Source: Pseudomonas lalkuanensis
GTDB lineage: Bacteria; Pseudomonadota; Gammaproteobacteria; Pseudomonadales; Pseudomonadaceae
NCBI RefSeq assembly: GCF_008807375.1
Contig: NZ_CP043311.1
Location: 86,001-150,000 of the forward strand
Length of the DNA: 64,000 nucleotides
Reading direction: 5' to 3'
The notes below the pieces were generated by a model. That model searched no databases. It had not been told where the DNA came from and worked only from the letters and a program-made list of their open reading frames with translations. Within the stretch, counting starts at the first letter, position 1, and each line of letters starts with the position of its first letter. The translations under genes and the position numbers were made by a program. Shown here piece after piece: positions 26,889-35,338 of the stretch.

Positions 26889-27803
26889 ATGAACTACGAC
26901 AGCAGTCAGCAACTGATACTCGGGCTGGTGCTCGCCGCGCTGATCTTCGGCGTGGCGCTGGAACTGCGCCTGGCCCACTTCCTCCTGGTCCTGAGAAGGC
27001 CCTTGCCGGCGCTGGTGGGGCTGCTCTGCCAGTGCCTGCTGCTGCCCTGGCTGACCCTGGTGGCTACCCTCTTCCTCGACCTGCGCCCCGGCCTCGAACT
27101 GGGCATGCTGCTGGTGGCCGCCTGCCCCGGCGGCAACCTGTCCAACGTCATCACCCACCTGGCGCGGGGCAATACCGCGTTGTCGGTGAGCGTCACCAGC
27201 CTGTCGAGCCTCCTGGCGATCCTCAGCCTGCCGCTGAACTTCGCCGCCACCGCCAGCCTCAACCCGGACACCGCTGCGTTCCTGCGGGGCCAGATGAGCA
27301 GCCTGGACGTGGACGCCAGCGGCATCATCGGCGGCCTGGTACTGCTGCTGGTGCTGCCATTGCTGGCCGGCATGGCGGCGGGCAACCTGGCACCAGCCTT
27401 CAGCACCCGCGTGCTGCCCTGGTTCAAGCGCTTCTCACTGCTCGCCTTCGGCCTCTTCCTGGTGGTGGCCGCGGCGGGCAACTGGCAATTGCTGGTGGCC
27501 AACGCCGGGCTGGTGCTGCTGGTGGTGGTTGGACACAACGCCGGCGCCCTGCTGCTGGGCTGGAGCGCCTCGCGCCTGACCGGCCTCGCCGACGCGGACC
27601 GCCGCGCCCTGACCATCGAGGTCGGCATGCAGAACTCCGGGCTGGCCCTGGGGCTGATCCTCACCCAGTTCGGCGGCCAGGTGGACATGGCCCTGGTGGC
27701 CGGCTTCTGGGGGCTCTGGCACATCGTTTCCGGCCTGCTGCTGGTGGCCGTCTGGCGGCGCAATCCGCCCCGTGGCCAGGAGGAACTCTCGTGCGCGTCC
27801 TGA
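26889..27803 (+). CDS. Bile acid:sodium symporter (BASS) family transporter
   Basis: A 304-aa membrane protein with about nine or ten hydrophobic segments. Family features are the motif AACPGGNLSNVITHLARGN (about residues 78-96) and the EVGMQNSGLALGL segment (about 241-253), which correspond to the crossover helices that bind sodium and substrate in BASS proteins. The substrate in bacteria is usually an organic acid rather than bile acid. The 3' end overlaps the epimerase gene by 13 bases, so the two form an operon. Confidence 0.88.
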   Translation: MNYDSSQQLILGLVLAALIFGVALELRLAHFLLVLRRPLPALVGLLCQCLLLPWLTLVATLFLDLRPGLELGMLLVAACPGGNLSNVITHLARGNTALSVSVTSLSSLLAILSLPLNFAATASLNPDTAAFLRGQMSSLDVDASGIIGGLVLLLVLPLLAGMAAGNLAPAFSTRVLPWFKRFSLLAFGLFLVVAAAGNWQLLVANAGLVLLVVVGHNAGALLLGWSASRLTGLADADRRALTIEVGMQNSGLALGLILTQFGGQVDMALVAGFWGLWHIVSGLLLVAVWRRNPPRGQEELSCAS

Positions 27804-28756
27804 TCACCGGCGCTGCCGGCTTCATCGGCCAACAACTGTTGCGCGACCTGACTCTGCGCCATCCGGACTGGACCCTGGTCGCCGCGGACATCCGCCCGCT
27901 GAGCCACCAGGCGCTCCAGGCCAATATCGAACCGGTGTCACTGGACATCAGCTTGCCCCGCGAAGTGGCCGCCTGCGTGCAGCGCTGGAAGCCCGACGCC
28001 ATCGTGCACCTGGCCTCCGTGGTGACCCCGCCACTGGGCATGGGCGAGGCGCGCCTGCATGCCATCGACGTCGGTGGCACCCGCGCCGTGCTGGATGCGG
28101 CCGTGGCCCAGGGCGTCGGTCAATTGGTCGTCACCAGCTCGGGCGCTGCCTATGGCTATTACCCGGAGAACGCCGAGTGGATCGACGAGCAGCACCCGCT
28201 GCGCGGCCATGAACGCTTCGCCTACGCCCGTCACAAGCGCGAAGTGGAGCTGCTGCTGGCCGACGCGCGCAAGCGACATCCGCAACTGCGCCAGCTGGTG
28301 CTGCGCCCTGGCACCATCCTTGGCGAGCAGGTGAACAACCAGATCACCGAGCTGTTCCAGAAGCGCTCGGTGCTGGGCATCAAGGGGCACGACAGCCGCT
28401 TCGTGTTCATCTGGGACCAGGACGTGGTGGCGATCATCCGCGAAGGCCTGGAGCGCCGCGCCGAAGGCATCTACAACCTGGCCGGCGACGGCGCGCTGAG
28501 CATGGCCGAGATCGCCGACATCCTCGGCAAGCCCTACCGGCCGCTGCCCGCCGGTCTGCTGCGTACCGCCCTGGCCGTGCTCAAGCCCCTGGGCCTGACA
28601 CAGTACGGGCCGGAGCAGCTGGACTTCCTGCGCTACCGCCCGGTACTGGACAACCGCCGGCTGAAGGACGAGTTCGGCTACCGGCCGAAGTACTCCAGCC
28701 GCGAGGCGTTCCTGGCGTTTCTCAAGGCGCGGGGCATTGCCCCAAAACTGGGTTGA
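27791..28756 (+). CDS. NAD-dependent epimerase/dehydratase (extended SDR)
   Basis: A 321-aa sugar-nucleotide-type oxidoreductase. The N-terminal NAD-binding motif is ITGAAGFIGQQLL, with VAADIRPL for the adenine ribose. The catalytic triad shows as VTSSGAAYG (Ser) and YARHK (Tyr, Lys). I chose GTG at 27791, which gives VRVLITGAAGFIG at the expected distance from the N-terminus and has AGGAGG just before it. No nearby polysaccharide genes define the substrate. Gene overlap with the BASS transporter suggests related roles. Confidence 0.88.
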   Translation: MRVLITGAAGFIGQQLLRDLTLRHPDWTLVAADIRPLSHQALQANIEPVSLDISLPREVAACVQRWKPDAIVHLASVVTPPLGMGEARLHAIDVGGTRAVLDAAVAQGVGQLVVTSSGAAYGYYPENAEWIDEQHPLRGHERFAYARHKREVELLLADARKRHPQLRQLVLRPGTILGEQVNNQITELFQKRSVLGIKGHDSRFVFIWDQDVVAIIREGLERRAEGIYNLAGDGALSMAEIADILGKPYRPLPAGLLRTALAVLKPLGLTQYGPEQLDFLRYRPVLDNRRLKDEFGYRPKYSSREAFLAFLKARGIAPKLG

Positions 28757-28776
28757 ATCCCTGTGGGGCCCATCGG

Positions 28777-28856
28777 GTAGGGTGCGCCGTGCGCAGCGTC
28801 GGTTTGGCCTGGTGCCGAAGCTGGTCCTGAAGTCGGTGCGCACAGCGCACCCTGCG
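28777..28856. repeat. Inverted GGTGCGC-type repeat pair after the epimerase gene
   Basis: GTAGGGTGCGCCGTGCGCA (from 28777) and GTGCGCACAGCGCACCCTGC (about 28836-28855) face each other across about 40 bases. This is a different palindromic family from the GAATTCATTCGC REP units. A second pair of the same type lies at 45539-45600. Confidence 0.7.
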
Positions 28857-28936
28857 GTCCAGTCCGGGCTAAAGAGGTCGGCGTTGTGTTCGGTGGCGGA
28901 TTCGCCTCTACGGAAAGCCGGTCAGGCACCCAAGGC

Positions 28937-29956
28937 TCAGCTCCTGTGCTTCTGCCGGTACTCCCCCGGCGTCAGCCCGGTCCACTGGCGGAAGGCGCGG
29001 AAGAACACGCTGGGCTCGGAATAACCGAGCAGCACGGCGATGTCGGCAATCGGCAGGCGGCTTTCCTCCAGATGGCGCTCAGCCAGGTGGCGGCGGGTGT
29101 CGCTGAGCAGTTGCTGGTAGCTGCTGCCTTCTTCCGCCAGGCGCCGTTGCAAGGTTCGTTCGCTGATGCCGAGGGCCGCGGCCAGGGCGCTGCGGTCAGG
29201 TTCGCCACGGGCCAACTGGGCGCCGAGCAGGGCGACGACCCGCGCCCGTAATCCTTCGCTGGGCAGGCGTGCCAGCAGTGCCTCGGCGTGCTGGCGCAGC
29301 ACCGCCTGCAGTGGCGGGTTGGCCTGTTTCAGCGGCGCCGTGCGCAAGGCCAGGGGCAGTACCAGGGCGTAATCCTCCGCCTCGAACTGCAGCGGGCAGG
29401 CGAAACACTGCTGGTAAAGGCTGGTATCGGCCGGCGCCGCGTGCACGAAACAGGCCTTGAGCAGACGCAGGTCCGCCAGCAGCGGACGCATCAGCTCCAG
29501 CCAGAACGCCATCAGCGCCAGCACGCGTGCACGGGTTGCCGGCAGCGCCGGGTGCAGCGGACGGTACAGGGTCCAGAGCTCATCGCCACGCACTTCCAGG
29601 GCCAGGCTGCCGCCCTCGCCTACCAGCCGCTGGTAGCGCAATTCGGCCTCCAGCGCTTCGCCCAGGGTCGGGCTGCTCTGCAGCAGGTAGCCGAGCACGC
29701 TGAACTGGCCGGGCGCCAGGGCCCGGCCGATGGCCAGGCCCGGTTCGGGATGTGGCAGGCGGCTGTGGATGGTTCCCCAGAGTGCCTCCTGGGTGCTGAA
29801 GGGGATGCGCGCGTCCGGGTCGGCGAGGCGGCTTTCGTCGAGGCTGCTGGCGCGCAGCAGTTCCTCGCGGGCGAGGCCGAGCCCGGTGGCGGCGTGCAGG
29901 ACGGCCTGGGTCAGACTGGCGCTGACCGAGGCGCTGGAGGGGGCATGAGGCGTCAT
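28937..29956 (-). CDS. AraC-family transcriptional regulator (OruR/ArgR-like N-terminal domain)
   Basis: A 339-aa regulator. The first 190 residues form the arabinose-binding-domain-of-AraC-type sensor (PF12625-like), seen in regulators of amino-acid, fatty-acid or quaternary-amine genes. The C-terminal double helix-turn-helix reads LAAALGISERTLQRRLAEEG and IADIAVLLGYSEPSVFFRAFRQWTG, ending in TPGEYRQK. No divergent target gene is adjacent, so the regulon is not apparent from context. Confidence 0.9.
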   Translation of the reverse strand: MTPHAPSSASVSASLTQAVLHAATGLGLAREELLRASSLDESRLADPDARIPFSTQEALWGTIHSRLPHPEPGLAIGRALAPGQFSVLGYLLQSSPTLGEALEAELRYQRLVGEGGSLALEVRGDELWTLYRPLHPALPATRARVLALMAFWLELMRPLLADLRLLKACFVHAAPADTSLYQQCFACPLQFEAEDYALVLPLALRTAPLKQANPPLQAVLRQHAEALLARLPSEGLRARVVALLGAQLARGEPDRSALAAALGISERTLQRRLAEEGSSYQQLLSDTRRHLAERHLEESRLPIADIAVLLGYSEPSVFFRAFRQWTGLTPGEYRQKHRS

Positions 29957-30001
29957 GCCCGGATTCTGCCCAAGCGGCCGGCACGCTGTGAAGCGCTTGA
30001 T

Positions 30002-31690
30002 TCAGCGATGCGAGCCGATCTCCGGTTCGAAGAAGTGCGAGGGCGCGGCAGGCGCGTGCTCGTCCTCGACTGCATCGGGGGCGTCCGGGTTGTCCAGCAC
30101 CGCATAGGCGATGGCGCAGAACAACGAGTTGAGACGCTTCATGTCGCCGATCAGGCCCAGGTGCAGCGCGCTGGTCTCGATGCTCTGCACCACTTGCTGG
30201 TGCAGCCGCGAGACGTGGGCGTGGGCAAAGCGCCGTTCGAGGATGCGGAAGCGCTGTTTGGCGCGGCGCAGGCGCTTGGCGTTTTCCAGGTCGCCATTGA
30301 GGAACACCGAGAGGGCCAGGTGCAGGTTCTCCACCAACTGGTCGTGGAGGCTGACGATCTCTCCCAGGCCTTCATCGGAGAAGGCCCGGCCCTGGGCGTT
30401 GTTCTTGCTCTGTACGTCGTCGAGCATGCGCTCGATGATGTCCCCGGCCTGCTCCAGGTTGATGGTCAGTTCGATGATTTCCGCCCAGCGCCGGCTGTCG
30501 CGCTCGCCCAGGTCTTCGCGGGGCATGCGCGCCAGGTAGAGCTTGATGGCGGTGTAGAGGGCGTCGATGTCGTCGTCGAGGCGGTGGATGTCCTTGCCCA
30601 GCAGCGGGTCGCCGCCGCGCAGCAGGTGCAGCAGGTTGTTCAGCATCTGCTCGACGATATCGCCCATGCGCAGGGTCTCGCGCACGGCATTGGCCAGCGC
30701 CAGGCTGGGGGTTTCCAGGTCGGCCGGGTCGAGGTGGCGCGGCTTGGCCACATCGTCGGGCTGCGGGCGGTCCGGCAGCAGCCAGTCGCAGAAGCGCGCC
30801 ATGGGCACTGTCAGCGGCAGGCAGAGGGTGCAGCGCACGCTGTTGTAGAGCAGGTGGAAGGCGATCACCAGTTCGGCGGTGGAGATCGGCCAGCTATCGA
30901 TCCAGTTGGCCAGCGGCCCCACCAGCGGCAGCACCAGGATGCAGCCGGCCAGCTTGAACAGCAGGCTGCCGAGGGCCACCCGGCGCCCCGCGGGGTTCTG
31001 CAGGCTGCTGCTGAGCAGCGCGAGTACGCCGCTGCCAAGGTTGGCGCCGATCACCAGGCAGAGCGCCACCTTGAGGGAGATCACCTTGGAGGCCGCCAGC
31101 GTCGCGGTGAGCAGCACGGCCGCCAGGCTGGAATAGGAGACCATGGCGAACAGCGCGCCGGTCAGGGCGTCCAGCAGCACGTCGCCGGTCAGCGAGGAGA
31201 ACAGCACCTTCACCCCCTTGGCGGTGGTGATGGGTTCGGCGGCGGCGATGATCAGCTGCAGGGCGAGGATGATCAGCCCGAGGCCGATGCCGACTCGCCC
31301 CAACTGCCCCAGGCGGGTCTGTTTGCGGGAGAGGAAGAAAATCACCCCGAAGAAGATCAGCAGCGGCGACAGCCAGGAAAGGTCCAGGGTCAGCACCCGG
31401 GCCATCAGCGCCGTACCGACGTCGGCGCCGAGCATGATCGCCAGCGCCGGCGCCAGCAGCATCAGGCCCTGGGCGACGAAGGAACTGACCAGCAGCGCGG
31501 TGGCGTTGCTGCTCTGCACCAGGGCGGTGACGCCGATACCCGAGGCGAAGGCCAGGGGCCGGCGGCGCACGCTGCGGCTGAGCAGGCGGCGCAGGTTGGA
31601 GCCGTACACGCGGAGAATGCCCGTTCGCACGATGTGCGTGCCCCAGATGAGCAGGGCGACGGCCGAGAGGAGATTGAGCAAGGTCAGCAT
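30002..31690 (-). CDS. Na+/phosphate cotransporter family protein with PhoU-like C-terminus
   Basis: A 562-aa membrane protein of the NptA/YjbB type. It has two Na/Pi-cotransporter repeats: VTALVQSSNATALLV near residue 50 and VSYSSLAAVLLTATL near 187. After about eight helices, the C-terminal third (from about 340) is a soluble helical bundle like PhoU, with repeated heptad patterns. In E. coli YjbB exports phosphate. The upstream gap has a half Pho-box-like TTGTCAT at about 31772, too weak to call regulation by PhoB. Confidence 0.88.
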   Translation of the reverse strand: MLTLLNLLSAVALLIWGTHIVRTGILRVYGSNLRRLLSRSVRRRPLAFASGIGVTALVQSSNATALLVSSFVAQGLMLLAPALAIMLGADVGTALMARVLTLDLSWLSPLLIFFGVIFFLSRKQTRLGQLGRVGIGLGLIILALQLIIAAAEPITTAKGVKVLFSSLTGDVLLDALTGALFAMVSYSSLAAVLLTATLAASKVISLKVALCLVIGANLGSGVLALLSSSLQNPAGRRVALGSLLFKLAGCILVLPLVGPLANWIDSWPISTAELVIAFHLLYNSVRCTLCLPLTVPMARFCDWLLPDRPQPDDVAKPRHLDPADLETPSLALANAVRETLRMGDIVEQMLNNLLHLLRGGDPLLGKDIHRLDDDIDALYTAIKLYLARMPREDLGERDSRRWAEIIELTINLEQAGDIIERMLDDVQSKNNAQGRAFSDEGLGEIVSLHDQLVENLHLALSVFLNGDLENAKRLRRAKQRFRILERRFAHAHVSRLHQQVVQSIETSALHLGLIGDMKRLNSLFCAIAYAVLDNPDAPDAVEDEHAPAAPSHFFEPEIGSHR

Positions 31691-32008
31691 GGTGGCCCTC
31701 CTGGCGATCTCGAAGGCCGCTGTGTCCGTGGGCGGGAAAACAGCGGCCCAGTCAGGCGAGTTGCAACAAGATTGTCATCGTTGGACCGTCCCGGCCCTGG
31801 CTGATTACCGTTGCCTGCCTGAGTTTTCTTTACATGGTGACAAGTAAAGCCCGTCTCCGGGGTTTGTGCTCGTTGTCGATCAATAAGTTGGCGCAAAAAG
31901 CTGAGGTGGTTTCCGCATGGGATTTCCGGGCCCCATGGTGCGTGATGGGGGCGACCGTCGCCCGGCCCGGCTGCTAACCTGTGCCCACCTTCAGCAAGCG
32001 GCGCCCCC
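31691..32008. other. Divergent gap between the Na/Pi cotransporter gene and recC
   Basis: A 318-bp non-coding stretch. CTTTACATG (31828-31836) and CAAGTAAAG (31841-31849) form an imperfect 22-bp inverted repeat that could be an operator. I see no clear sigma-70 promoter pair. Confidence 0.4.
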
Positions 32009-35000
32009 ATGCTCAACCTCTACCACGCCAATGACCTGGAAAGCCTCGGCGAGCTGGCCTGCACCCTGCTCGCGCAACCCCAGCAGGACCCGCTGGCACC
32101 CGCCAGGGTGGTGGTGCCGAGCCAGGGAATGGGGCGCTGGCTGACCCTGCAACTGGCGCGCAAGCAAGGCATCGCCATGCACCTGGATATCCAGCTGCCG
32201 GCGCGTTTCGTCTGGGATGTCACCCGCCTGGTGCTCGGCGAGCTGCCGCCGCAATCGGCCTTCAACCCGGTCACCCTGGGCTGGCGCCTCTACGACTGGC
32301 TCTGCGAGACGGACAACCTGGCCCGCGCGCCGCGCCTGGCACAGTACCTTGAGGGCGGCGACGAACGCCGCCGGCTGACCCTGGCCTCGCGCATCGCCGA
32401 CGTCTTCGACCAGTACCTGCTCTACCGCGACGACTGGCTCGATGCCTGGGAACGCGGCGAGCTGCTCGGGTTGGGCGCGGATGAGGAATGGCAGGCCCTG
32501 CTCTGGCGCGAACTCACCGCCGATGGCCACCCGCACCGCGCACGCCTGTTGGGCGACCTGCTGGCGCGACTGCATGATGGCGCTCCTGTCGAGGGGCTGC
32601 CGGAGCGGCTGGTGGTGTTCGGCATCAGCAGCCTGCCGCCGCACCACATGCGCGTGCTCGAAGGTCTGGCGCGGCATTGCCAGGTGATCCTCTTCGCCCT
32701 CAACCCCTGCCGCGAAGCCTGGGGCGATATCCGTGACATCCGCGAGCTGGCTAAACTGCCGGAGCCGGGCATCGACGACTGGTACCTGGATGTCGGCCAC
32801 CCGCTGCTGGCCAGCCTTGGCAAGCAGGGCCGCGATTTCTTCGATGGCCTCTTCGCCCTGGGCGGCCAGGAAGTCGGCGTCTATGCCGAGGACGAGGACC
32901 TGCACGACAGCAGCCTGCTGCGCGCCGTGCAGAACGACATCCTGTGCCTGCGCACCCGCCGTCCCGAAGAGCGCATGGTCCTGCGCGAAGACGACCGCTC
33001 CCTGGAAGTGCACCTCTGCCACTCGCCCCTGCGTGAAGTGGAGGTGCTGCATGACCAGCTGCTGGCGCGCTTCAAGGCCGACCCCGGCCTCACGCCGGAC
33101 CAGGTGGTGGTGCTGACCCCTGACATCGAGCGCTACGCCCCTTATATCGAGGCCGTGTTCGCCCCCCGGGAAGGCGTGCCGCGCATTCCCTTCAGCCTCG
33201 CCGATCGCAGCCTGCGCGCCGAGCTGCCGCTGGTGGAAGCCTTCCTCGCGCTGCTGGAGCTGCCCCAGAGCCGTTTCGCTGCCGAAGAGCTGCTCGCCTG
33301 GCTGGAGCAGCCCGCCCTGGCCGCCCGTGCCGGCATCGAGAACGAGGACCTGCCACTGCTGCGCGACTGGCTGCGCGACGCTGGTGTGCGCTGGGGCCGC
33401 GACGGCGCCCACCGCGCACGGCTGGGGTTGCCGGAGGAAGGTGCCTTCAGCTGGCGCCAGGGCCTTGATCGCCTGCTGCTGGGCTTCGCCGCGCCGCCGC
33501 AACTGGCCGGCGACGCTCCGCCCCTGCTCGGCGACAGCTGGCCGCTGGATGCCCTGGAAGGGGCGCGCGCACAGCTGCTCGGCCGCCTCGCCGGTTTCGT
33601 CCAGCGCCTCAGTGCCCTGGCTGACGACATGGCCCGGCCACGGCCGCTGGCCGACTGGGCGGAAACCCTGCAGGGCCTGATCGACCAGCTGTTCGACGAG
33701 CGCGAGGCCGGCGATACCTTGTTGCTGTTGTCCCAGGCCTGCGGCGCCCTGCGCGAACAGGCAGAGGCCGCCGGCATCGAGCGTCCGCTGGAACTGGCCC
33801 TGGTGCGCCAGCACCTGGTGGCCGCCCTGGACCAGGGCAGTGGCGCCTCGGGCTTCCTCACCGGTGCCGTGACCTTCTGCACCATGGTGCCCATGCGCAG
33901 CCTGCCGTTCCGCCAGGTCTGCCTGCTGGGCCTGGACGACGGTGCCTTCCCGCGCCGCACTCCGGCTGCCGGCTTCGACCTGATCGCCCGCAAACCCCGG
34001 CGCGGCGATCGCGCCCGACGTCTCGACGATCGCTACCTGCTGCTGGAAACCCTGCAATCGGCGCGCGATGGCCTGTACTTGAGCTTCGTTGGCCGCGATC
34101 CCCGGGATAACGCCCACCTGCCGCCCTCGGTGCTGGTCAGCGAGTTGCTGGAAACCATCGACGTCACTGCCACCGCGGGTGAGCGCAAGGCGAGCGAACG
34201 CGTGCTGGTGGCCCATCCACTGCAACCCTTCGCCTCGGCCAACTTCGCCGGTGGCCAGTGGGCCGGTTTTGCCGCGCCCTGGTTCCGCGCCGCGAGCCGC
34301 CTGGCGGAAACCCCGCAGCCGGCCGCCGCGCCCTTCGCTTTGCCCCTGCCGGAGCCCGGCGCCGACTGGCTGACCCTGGAGCCGTCGCAACTGATCCAGT
34401 GCTTCCGCCACCCGGCGCGCTTCCTGCTCGAACAGCGTCTGGGACTGCGCCTGGCAGAAGCCGAGGAAGCCCTGGCCGGGGACGAGCCTTTCAGCCTCGA
34501 AGGTCCGGCCTGGCGCGGCCTGCGCCAGCTGGCGCTGGATGCCGTGGAACGTGGCTGGAGCGAGGAGGCTGAAAAACGCATTGCCCGGGCCGCTGGCTGG
34601 CTGCCGGTGGGCGAGGTGGGGCACGCGCTCTGGGGCCAATTGCGCGGCCCGGTGCGCGCCTTCGCCCCGCGCCTGTTCGAGGCACGCCCGGATGCCGTGC
34701 CGCAGCCGCTACTGGTGGATATCGAGCTGGCCGGTGTGCGCATCCACGGCTGGCTTGACGGCGTCACCCCGGACGGCCTGTTCGGCTGGCGCCTGAATCG
34801 CCTCGGCGAATGGGAGCTGGCGCCCTTCTGGCTGCGTCACCTGCTGCTCAACCTGGCTGCCACGCCCGGCATCGCCCGCGACAGCCGGCTGCTGTCCCCG
34901 GCCGGCGACTGGCAGGCCGGTCCCCTGGCCAACGCCCGCGAGTTGCTGGAGCCCTGGCTGCAGGCTTACCGCGAGGCCCTGTGCGCGCCCCTGCCCTTGC

Positions 35001-35254
35001 TCACCAAGGCCAGCTACGGCTTCGCCCATGGCCTGCGCAAGCCGGGCCGCAAGGAGCCGATCGACGCCGCCCGCGACAAGGCCCGCGTGGCCTGGGAAGG
35101 CCTCGACTTCGGCCCGGTGGGCGAATCCCGTGACCCCTGGTACGCCCTCGCCTTCCGCGACCGCGAACCCCTGGGAGAACGCTTCGAGCAACTCGCCGAA
35201 ACCCTCTACGGTCCGGCCCTGGACGCTCTGGCGGGAGGTGACGATGAAGAGTGA
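32009..35254 (+). CDS. recC: Exodeoxyribonuclease V gamma subunit RecC
   Basis: Subunit of the RecBCD helicase-nuclease that scans the displaced 3' strand for Chi and lacks helicase activity of its own. The 1081-aa protein starts MLNLYHANDLESLGELAC and has the conserved VVPSQGMGRWLTLQLARKQGIAMHLDIQLP block near residues 35-64. An inactive UvrD-like helicase core lies in the middle (CTMVPMRSLPFRQVCLLGLDDGAFPR, about 630-655). It is slightly shorter than the E. coli protein. It is followed by recB and recD on the same strand; unlike E. coli there is no ptrA between recC and recB. Confidence 0.96.
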   Translation: MLNLYHANDLESLGELACTLLAQPQQDPLAPARVVVPSQGMGRWLTLQLARKQGIAMHLDIQLPARFVWDVTRLVLGELPPQSAFNPVTLGWRLYDWLCETDNLARAPRLAQYLEGGDERRRLTLASRIADVFDQYLLYRDDWLDAWERGELLGLGADEEWQALLWRELTADGHPHRARLLGDLLARLHDGAPVEGLPERLVVFGISSLPPHHMRVLEGLARHCQVILFALNPCREAWGDIRDIRELAKLPEPGIDDWYLDVGHPLLASLGKQGRDFFDGLFALGGQEVGVYAEDEDLHDSSLLRAVQNDILCLRTRRPEERMVLREDDRSLEVHLCHSPLREVEVLHDQLLARFKADPGLTPDQVVVLTPDIERYAPYIEAVFAPREGVPRIPFSLADRSLRAELPLVEAFLALLELPQSRFAAEELLAWLEQPALAARAGIENEDLPLLRDWLRDAGVRWGRDGAHRARLGLPEEGAFSWRQGLDRLLLGFAAPPQLAGDAPPLLGDSWPLDALEGARAQLLGRLAGFVQRLSALADDMARPRPLADWAETLQGLIDQLFDEREAGDTLLLLSQACGALREQAEAAGIERPLELALVRQHLVAALDQGSGASGFLTGAVTFCTMVPMRSLPFRQVCLLGLDDGAFPRRTPAAGFDLIARKPRRGDRARRLDDRYLLLETLQSARDGLYLSFVGRDPRDNAHLPPSVLVSELLETIDVTATAGERKASERVLVAHPLQPFASANFAGGQWAGFAAPWFRAASRLAETPQPAAAPFALPLPEPGADWLTLEPSQLIQCFRHPARFLLEQRLGLRLAEAEEALAGDEPFSLEGPAWRGLRQLALDAVERGWSEEAEKRIARAAGWLPVGEVGHALWGQLRGPVRAFAPRLFEARPDAVPQPLLVDIELAGVRIHGWLDGVTPDGLFGWRLNRLGEWELAPFWLRHLLLNLAATPGIARDSRLLSPAGDWQAGPLANARELLEPWLQAYREALCAPLPLLTKASYGFAHGLRKPGRKEPIDAARDKARVAWEGLDFGPVGESRDPWYALAFRDREPLGERFEQLAETLYGPALDALAGGDDEE

Positions 35255-35269
35255 TCGCCAGCTCCCTGA

Positions 35270-35330
35270 GGGAGCCAATTCATTCGCGATGCAGGCCGCA
35301 GGCCTGCCCTGCGGCCTCGTCATCGGCAAG
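35270..35330. repeat. REP-derived insert in the recC-recB junction
   Basis: GGAGCCAATTCATTCGCGAT (35271-35290) is a degenerate arm of the GAATTCATTCGC REP family, followed by a CCGCAGGCC/CTGCGG hairpin. The 84-bp gap between recC and recB, unusual for such a tight operon, consists mostly of this element. Confidence 0.6.
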
Positions 35331-35338
35331 GAGCACCC

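Noticed and set aside
31766..31795. PhoB box before the Na/Pi cotransporter gene
   Set aside because: Only one half-site-like TTGTCAT is present; the second repeat does not match well enough to call regulation.
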